Positions 58,188 to 64,000 of a stretch of DNA of 64,000 bases are shown in pieces; position 1 is the first letter of the stretch, and each line of letters begins with the position of its first letter. The position numbers and the translations under genes were made by a program. The notes under the pieces are model-generated. The model did not search any database. It saw only the letters and a program-made list of their open reading frames with translations, and was not told the DNA's origin. The DNA comes from Galaxea fascicularis (lineage: Eukaryota > Cnidaria > Anthozoa > Scleractinia > Euphylliidae): positions 12,748,247 to 12,812,246 of the forward strand of contig OX419338.1 in assembly GCA_948470475.1 (NCBI GenBank), written 5' to 3'.

Positions 58188-58310
58188 CACTGTAACCATC
58201 ACTGATACCATCACGTACTGTCACCTTCCTCCACGGGTATCAACACCATGGTCACCGTCACCCTCCGGCACCGTCGTCGTCACCCCGGGACCGTCAACCC
58301 TCGAACCCGC
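58188..58310. repeat. CACCGTCA-type word tract
   Basis: Variants of accatcac, caccgtca and ccgtcacc recur across about 120 bp. It abuts the inverted repeat at 58322-58463. Confidence 0.55.
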
Positions 58311-58321
58311 CATCATTCGCC

Positions 58322-58463
58322 CTTGTCACACGGCGGCCATATTGTCCCGAGAGACCAAAAAAGCTTTGTGTTACCACGCCAACCCTCACCCCCACCGAGG
58401 CTTAGCGTGGTAAAGACAAAGCTTTTTTGGACTCCCGGGACAATATGGCCGCCGTATGACAAG
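58322..58463. mobile_element. Short inverted-repeat MITE
   Basis: The arms cttgtcacacggcggccata and tatggccgccgtatgacaag continue inward through ttgtcccg and aaaaaagctttgt with a few mismatches, giving about 48-bp arms. No clear target duplication. Confidence 0.7.
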
Positions 58464-60840
58464 ATCGAATCATTGTGATTCATCAGTTCTCGCTCTGACG
58501 AAGGGCTAACGCTTGATTTTTTTTAGAAACTGACCCGCTCCATTCATCAAGTCAAACGAGAAAACTCTAATTAATAACCAAATGTGTTTTCTAACTTTTT
58601 TTTTCTCAGCACAGAATTTTGGTGAGCGTGCAATGCATCAAGTCACTTGCAAACCCACTGTCGGTTAACTGATCAAAATTAAAGCAAATTTAGTCATGCC
58701 ATTCAACCAAAATTCAAAGAAAGAAAGACACATTCATGACCGAAAATTCCTAATGCATTGTACTGGCATGAGCACTTTCCAGCTTTGACCGTGTGTTTCA
58801 GCTGTTCAGTCTAGTTTGGTATGATCTCAACATATAATTCGAAGTGTAACGTCAAATAAGGAAGAAAAATTAAAGTAAAACCTGTCCCCTTGCTTAGATA
58901 TTTATGTCAATTATTACAGTTTGATATTTGAAATAGGAATACGGAGAAAAACGTAATTAGTTTTCCTCCTCGAAATGTAAATGTTCATTTCATGATCTGT
59001 GTTTGTAAATTGAAAACAAACATAACCGAGATCAGACTTTATTTGCGTACACGTTTGCATGTGTGATCAAGATGTTTAACTAAATTCAATGGATTTTTGA
59101 TTGCCTAGTTTATATCAGTTACTGGAAAAGCGATTCATATACGTTTTTCTAACCTGTCGAATGAATGGAAAATACTATAATTTCACTTAATAATTTCAGT
59201 CTGTCCGAGAGTTCTTACACGCTATTTGCTATTTGACCTAGCTCATTAACAGACGTTCAGTTCTCTGCATCTTTGATTACAAACTGATATCACGAGCGGG
59301 GAAAGCTGGCCGGAATCCGTTGCAAACCGAATTGCTGCCTTTCCTGCTCATTTCAGGATCCCTCTCAATTTTAATATATTTATTACTGGTCATGTTTTTT
59401 AGAAATACAGTGGCCTGAAAAATCCAAAAGTCATCTGTGAAATGCCCGTAGACGGGCAATGATATTCGGCTATTCAATTCCAAGTTTGATTCCTAATTAG
59501 TCAGTTACGAAATTTCTGTTGCCCAAACAAATGACTTTGCATTCGAAACATGTTAGGGTAAGCTCGAGACAGAAAATGATACCCAGCTACTCTAATTTAC
59601 AGAAATATCACACTCACCACTCCATCGCCTATCCGTGGTTCTGATCACGCCACCAGTTTCTGAAGATTACACAAGCGCCAAAATACTAAAAAATAAAGCC
59701 TCTCGCGATATATGGGGAGTTAACGCCAATTCTTGATATTAGAACTGCGCTGCAAACGAAATATTCCAGAACGTGCAGTTTTTACTTCGAGCTGATTACA
59801 ACTACTGCAAGTAGAAAGCCTGGCCGCATTCTCACTTCCGAAAACTAAGATGCGTGTTTAATTCAAAGAATGTTTGATTGCATAGCTTATATCTCTTCGA
59901 CATCCAGTACAGGTGTGAACTGCATATCAGGCCAATTGAATCGACAAATGAAATTTAACCAAAGGTTATAGCAAGGAATTGACGCGGGACAAAAGAGCTC
60001 TTCTATTTTATGTTCACAGTTACTTTGATAAAACATTTATAATCTGAAATCGTTTTTTTTTTTTTTCAGTTTATTCACATTGCTATATTTTTTTGCCTTA
60101 GAAATCAAATTGGGAATGCCGTATCTGTGAACTTGAGACTAACCAGCATTAATTGGACAGGGACTTTCACTAGCGTCATTGGAAACGTATGATAAGAGGC
60201 TTTTAGTCAAAAGTAGGGCATAAGGGTTACATGCGGTTTCCTTTGTGTTTCCATATTATTTATTATGGCTTTTTGAAAACAAAATTTCGTACGCTAACTC
60301 AGTTTTGTCCGACATAAATATCCACATTAGTTAAATAAAGCTGTCAACGATCGTTGCGAAAAGAACACCAAAAAATTGAGGCCTGTCGGCTAGATTCGAA
60401 CCCCATGGTTCTGCATTACCGGTCAATTGAGCTTGGTTCGTAATAAACCTGTGAGTGATGAATACATGAATATGAATATGTAAAGATCATACATTGAATT
60501 GCGGATTGATATACCTGAATATGTGGACGCGGATAGGTCACCGTATGAACGCCACAAAAGTTGTACCTGGCTACGAAAACTAAAGCTTGAATGTCGAATT
60601 GCATGTTTCGTCTACGTCAAAATTCAAAACGATCTTAGTCGTTGAGTTTGGTTTGATTTCCAGGCACGTTTGCAGCACTAAATCAGTTTATTTCTTGGCA
60701 TTTATAACAAAAATATGAATACTCCACGCTTCGCTGAACGGGAAACCGCCTTTCCTGCGAATAAATTAGACACGTTTGTCGCGTCGCCTCTAAAAGGTTT
60801 CGATGTATGCAGTCTGATAGGTCGGTTAAAGGCGGTTGAA
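58464..60840. other. No recognised gene
   Basis: A fragment resembling the 42225-type tail (ctgacgaagggctaacgctt) is at 58495-58515. Nothing else is recognised. Confidence 0.3.
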
Positions 60841-61170
60841 AGCAACGACGACGACCACGACGGCGGCGGCGGCAACGAAAACGTCATTCTGAAATATAAC
60901 TCACGGCTCTCAATTTGTTTAGCTTGGAAATATCCAAAAAGAAGTTAAAAACGGCGCCAAAGTAAGGAAATTAAAAGAAAGAAAAGTTTACCTTCATGTG
61001 CTCACTTTCTCGAGGCAACCGAAAATTTGGTCTGATTTCAAGTTGTTGTTTTGATGAGGAGGCAGGAAATAGATGTACAATCTGATGTAAAAGGCACGCG
61101 CAGATCGATTGTTTTTGCTCATTAAACCTATTTTTTTTTTTGGCGTTCTTGTTGACATTGTCGTCCTCAC
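60841..61170. mobile_element. CAACGACGACG-type MITE, decayed copy
   Basis: agcaacgacgacgaccacga, then ggcaacgaaaacgtcatt, then aaatataactc match the left side of 36244-36603; the right side is recognisable by gcgcagatcgattgtttttg. Ends decayed. Confidence 0.55.
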
Positions 61171-62075
61171 CGCCTTGACAAAGCCGAACTGCAATGAGGT
61201 CAGAAAAAATGTGCAAATCTTTAACGGAGCTAAAATCCCGGGGTTTATTTTGCATGTATTCCTTTTATTCGAACGAATTAATTCCTAGATTTATCAGATT
61301 TTTGTGAAATTAGGTGAAAATTTTCCTCACAGTGTGTGTGAAATGTATTCTACTTTATTTGGATGCCCAATTTCTGGCAAAAATTCGTTTAAAAGCTTCA
61401 AGTTTCGTTATCCTACCAAAACTAAACAAGGGTAAAGCTAGATTTATTTTCAGACTCTACGTTGTATTGATTAGCGTTATACTTTAGAACTTTTAATAAA
61501 ACCGATAAACATGATAAATTATTGATTAACTTTATCAATTTCTATTGGATAGTTCAGGTAGCCGGGTCAATCATCAGTGAGATTGGCCTCTCAGTTTTAA
61601 AGGCAGAAATTTCAGACAAATGATATTTTTCATGACAGTTAGCTCGTACGAAGCGTGCTAAACGGCGCAAAGTGAAACCACAAATTCAATACTATGACGG
61701 CTCCGATGCGGACCCATGATTTCGCTCGACTCTTAGGCCCGGTTCAAACATCGAACCTCACATGTGCCGAATCTAATGGTGGTGGACAGCAGCTGGTTTT
61801 CGGGAAAAAAGATGTGTGTAGCTTGCACTCTATTTTGCGTCATAAATGTACTTTGGCGGTGCAATATGATCTCCAACGATACACTATGACTGATGTTCTC
61901 GAAAAAAATGCCGTCACAAAATGCAGTTATCTATTTCGTACTGAGATCACTCCCACCTACCGTACTGCAGTGATGCTTAGAAAAGTGTAAAACTTGGTAT
62001 CAGCTGTTAAGCATCGCACCTGGAGTAGCTTTATAAAGACATTCCGGACCTGTAAATGATTCTGTACTACTGCCC
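61171..62075. other. Possible Harbinger-type MITE remnant near 61735
   Basis: The words ttaggcccggttcaaacatc (61734-61753) resemble a Harbinger MITE end, with no opposite end found. The 98-codon frame 61694-61990 runs through it and is not called a gene. Confidence 0.35.
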
Positions 62076-62083
62076 GCCGCACA

Positions 62084-62668
62084 TAGGCTCTTATCGATAG
62101 TGCTAGCACTTTTTTTGGCATTATTTTGCTTCACGAGCACTTTTTTTTACATTTCATCCCAAAAAGCACTGCTAGCTTTTTTTGGGATTTTCGACTGATT
62201 ATTTGTATAATTTTGTGTTAAAAAGCACAATCTCACTTTATTTATGTCGTCCAAAGCCGCATTTTGTCCTCATAGGTCAGCGGTTGCCTTTTAGAAACCC
62301 AGTCCATCACACTCGTTCCAAGATGGCGTCATCCACGTTGTCATCGAGTAATAATGGAAATTAGCCAGCCAAGGCAGACATAGTTCGAGAGCGTACTCTG
62401 CCATCAATCAAAGGAAAAATAAGACTAGGGGCAACTGTGATGCAAAAAACATTGATCGTTACAATTGGTTGTTGAAAAATGTAACTGTAAATCTGAAAAA
62501 TGTAATATTCTATGTTTAAAAGAATCGGAAAAAAAGTGAGCATTTTTATGTAACCGATGAGCACTTTTTAAAAAAAATTAGCATTATTTTAGCACTTTTT
62601 TGGCAAAAAACAAGCACTGCTTTTAGCATTTAATGCTTTTTTTTACGAACACTTTCGGTAAGAGCCTA
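62084..62668. mobile_element. hAT-type non-autonomous element, 8-bp TSD
   Basis: The ends taggctctta and taagagccta are inverted and are flanked by an exact 8-bp duplication gccgcaca (62076-62083, 62669-62676). The subterminal regions repeat agcactttttt words (62104-62175, 62525-62645). 8-bp duplications are typical of hAT elements. It landed in a further repeat whose gccgcacaca ends recur at 62841 and 63290. Confidence 0.85.
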
Positions 62669-62768
62669 GCCGCACACAAGAAGGAAAGAGCTGAGCAAAA
62701 TTCCTCGCGAGGCAGTTAGCTCAGTCTTCCTCTCATTGTATGCGGCGAATTTTCGGCGAGAAATTTGC

Positions 62769-63364
62769 TTCGCGAGGGGGTGAGGAAAATATCAAACTTG
62801 TTTGATATATTTTGCCCCGCGAAGCAAATTCCTCACTGTGTGCGGCAATCGATCATGAGAATCTGAGCCAGAGTAATCGATCATCCAATAAAATTGCATG
62901 GCTTACTCCCGTGACGTAAGAGCTTGGACTTCAAGCTGGCCTCCGAAATGGAAATGGTAGCAGAAGAAAAGCTGACCGACCAAAGACATAAGAAGGCGAA
63001 TAGATTACAAAACGTAGGCTACAAGGGGCTGACCCTAGTCTTGTACGGGAATTAAATGCAGAAGATCCCGAGGCTTTCCCTCAAATTCACAGTCTGGATA
63101 CAGAGTCTTTCGAAACAATTCTGGCCATGTTTGCGCCTTTGATAAAGAAGCAGAACACATCTATGAAGCACTTCACTGACTACACCACCGGCTACTATCT
63201 TGAAGTCCAAGGTCTTGCGTCACGTGATTAAGCCATGCAATTTTATTGGATAATCGATTAACCCGGCTCAGCCAGATTCTCCTGATTGCCGCACACAGTG
63301 AGGAATTTGGCTCGCGGGCAAAAAATATCAAACAAGTTTGATATTTTCCTCATCGCCTCGCGAG
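62769..63364. mobile_element. Harbinger-derived element with long inverted arms
   Basis: The arms 62769-62905 and 63229-63364 are inverted, about 136 bp, and include smaller palindromes (aaaatatcaaacttgtttga). The spacer at about 63030-63170 reads LVRELNAEDPEAFPQIHSLD and FETILAMFAPLIKKQNTSMK on the plus strand, the N-terminal signature of a PIF/Harbinger DDE nuclease. Only this fragment remains, so the element is internally deleted. Confidence 0.7.
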
Positions 63365-63620
63365 ACAACCTCGTTCCCAGAACCTTTTCCCTGTAATGAC
63401 TTCACTCTCGGTTGTTAAGTAATATATATCTACTAGGTACCGGTATTAAGCTTCCGCTAATGCTATAAAGATGGCCTTAAATTTACTACCTGAAGAGCTT
63501 TGCTTCTTCATGCTCGGCATAGCTAGTTCCTACCCTGGTCAATCAATTAGTCGGATTGATTTACAATTGTTTCCCCTGCGACAATCTGAAAAGACAACCC
63601 GGTCTTGCCGAGTTTCACAG

Positions 63621-63956
63621 TCACTGAAGTTCCAAAAACACGATACAGTACGCGATCACAAGTACTAAGAAAGTCAGTGGAAAAGCTAAACGACAAATCT
63701 TGTCGAGCTTCACTACCCAACGAAGCAGCAATCCTCTATTAACACAGGGTTTGGAGGATTTAGAGTTAGTTTTCTTTTTCTTGGTTTTCGCCGCCATGTT
63801 TCCTTCGGTGGTTGGCCATGTTGGCACGGTGTGACTCCACTGTAGTATTTCGTGAGTTGGTGCAGGAGTCAGTACTTCAATGAAACCTCCGTTTATCACT
63901 CCGTTTGCCATCTTCTTATCGTCATGATCAATACCACAAGTAATAGGTTCATTTAC
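63621..63956 (-). CDS. Cys-loop ligand-gated channel, last exon (partial gene)
   Basis: The exon runs from acceptor ttcatag (63957-63958 on the plus strand) to a TGA stop. It encodes the tail of the M3-M4 loop (basic KTKKKKTNSKSSK) and the fourth membrane segment VKLDKICRLAFPLTFLVLVI, then a short end. The D-K-x-x-R-x-x-F-P-x-x-F pattern is that of GABA-A/glycine receptor M4. Upstream exons lie beyond the window. Subtype and charge selectivity cannot be told from this part. Confidence 0.72.
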   Translation of the reverse strand, partial: VNEPITCGIDHDDKKMANGVINGGFIEVLTPAPTHEILQWSHTVPTWPTTEGNMAAKTKKKKTNSKSSKPCVNRGLLLRWVVKLDKICRLAFPLTFLVLVIAYCIVFLELQ

Positions 63957-64000
63957 CTATGAACGGAAGATTTTGGTTCAGTACATTATGTTTAATAGGC

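Overview
The window reads as animal nuclear DNA, most likely from an anthozoan cnidarian (stony coral or sea anemone). The reasons are intronless class A receptor genes of a cnidarian-style expansion, a multi-exon class C receptor gene with good GT-AG junctions, and a dense load of short DNA transposons. A tRNA-headed SINE at 1334-1711 also matches one I remember from anthozoan sequences. The species cannot be fixed from the sequence alone.

Layout. 1-6.5 kb is a repeat-rich block: a 3 kb TIR element holding a SINE and a broken LINE, then a second word-rich element. An intronless receptor gene lies on the minus strand at 7.3-8.4 kb. 9-11.8 kb holds four short DNA elements and a LINE 3' end. 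11.95-16.44 kb is a Ty3/gypsy retrotransposon with matching 118-bp LTRs and a 5-bp target duplication, but its coding region is broken by two stops and two frame changes. 16.4-25 kb is mostly featureless apart from a decayed unknown ORF and two related candidate exons. A paralogous intronless receptor lies on the plus strand at 25.1-26.1 kb. 26-36 kb carries LINE relics and repeats.

The main gene is not visible as one open frame. From 54,213 down to 36,637 on the minus strand I could join 17 exons in phase into a protein of about 779 residues with the architecture of a metabotropic GABA-B-type (class C) receptor: signal peptide, Venus-flytrap domain, seven membrane segments and a C-terminal coiled coil. 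Its introns hold a 1.5 kb near-perfect foldback element, a decayed TTAA-flanked transposon, nested MITEs and tandem repeats. A hammerhead-type ribozyme motif in a Penelope-like repeat lies just upstream of its start codon, in the sense orientation. At the right edge (63,621-63,956, minus) is the last exon of what looks like a Cys-loop ligand-gated channel.

The two class A receptors are paralogues; the class C receptor and the channel fragment are both neurotransmitter-receptor types, but nothing in the sequence shows that they work together. The most unusual pattern is a set of four unrelated-looking elements (811-3832, 5210-5739, 9483-10241, 39512-41014). Each has terminal inverted repeats, an exact 6-bp target duplication, and end regions built from a reiterated short word private to that element.
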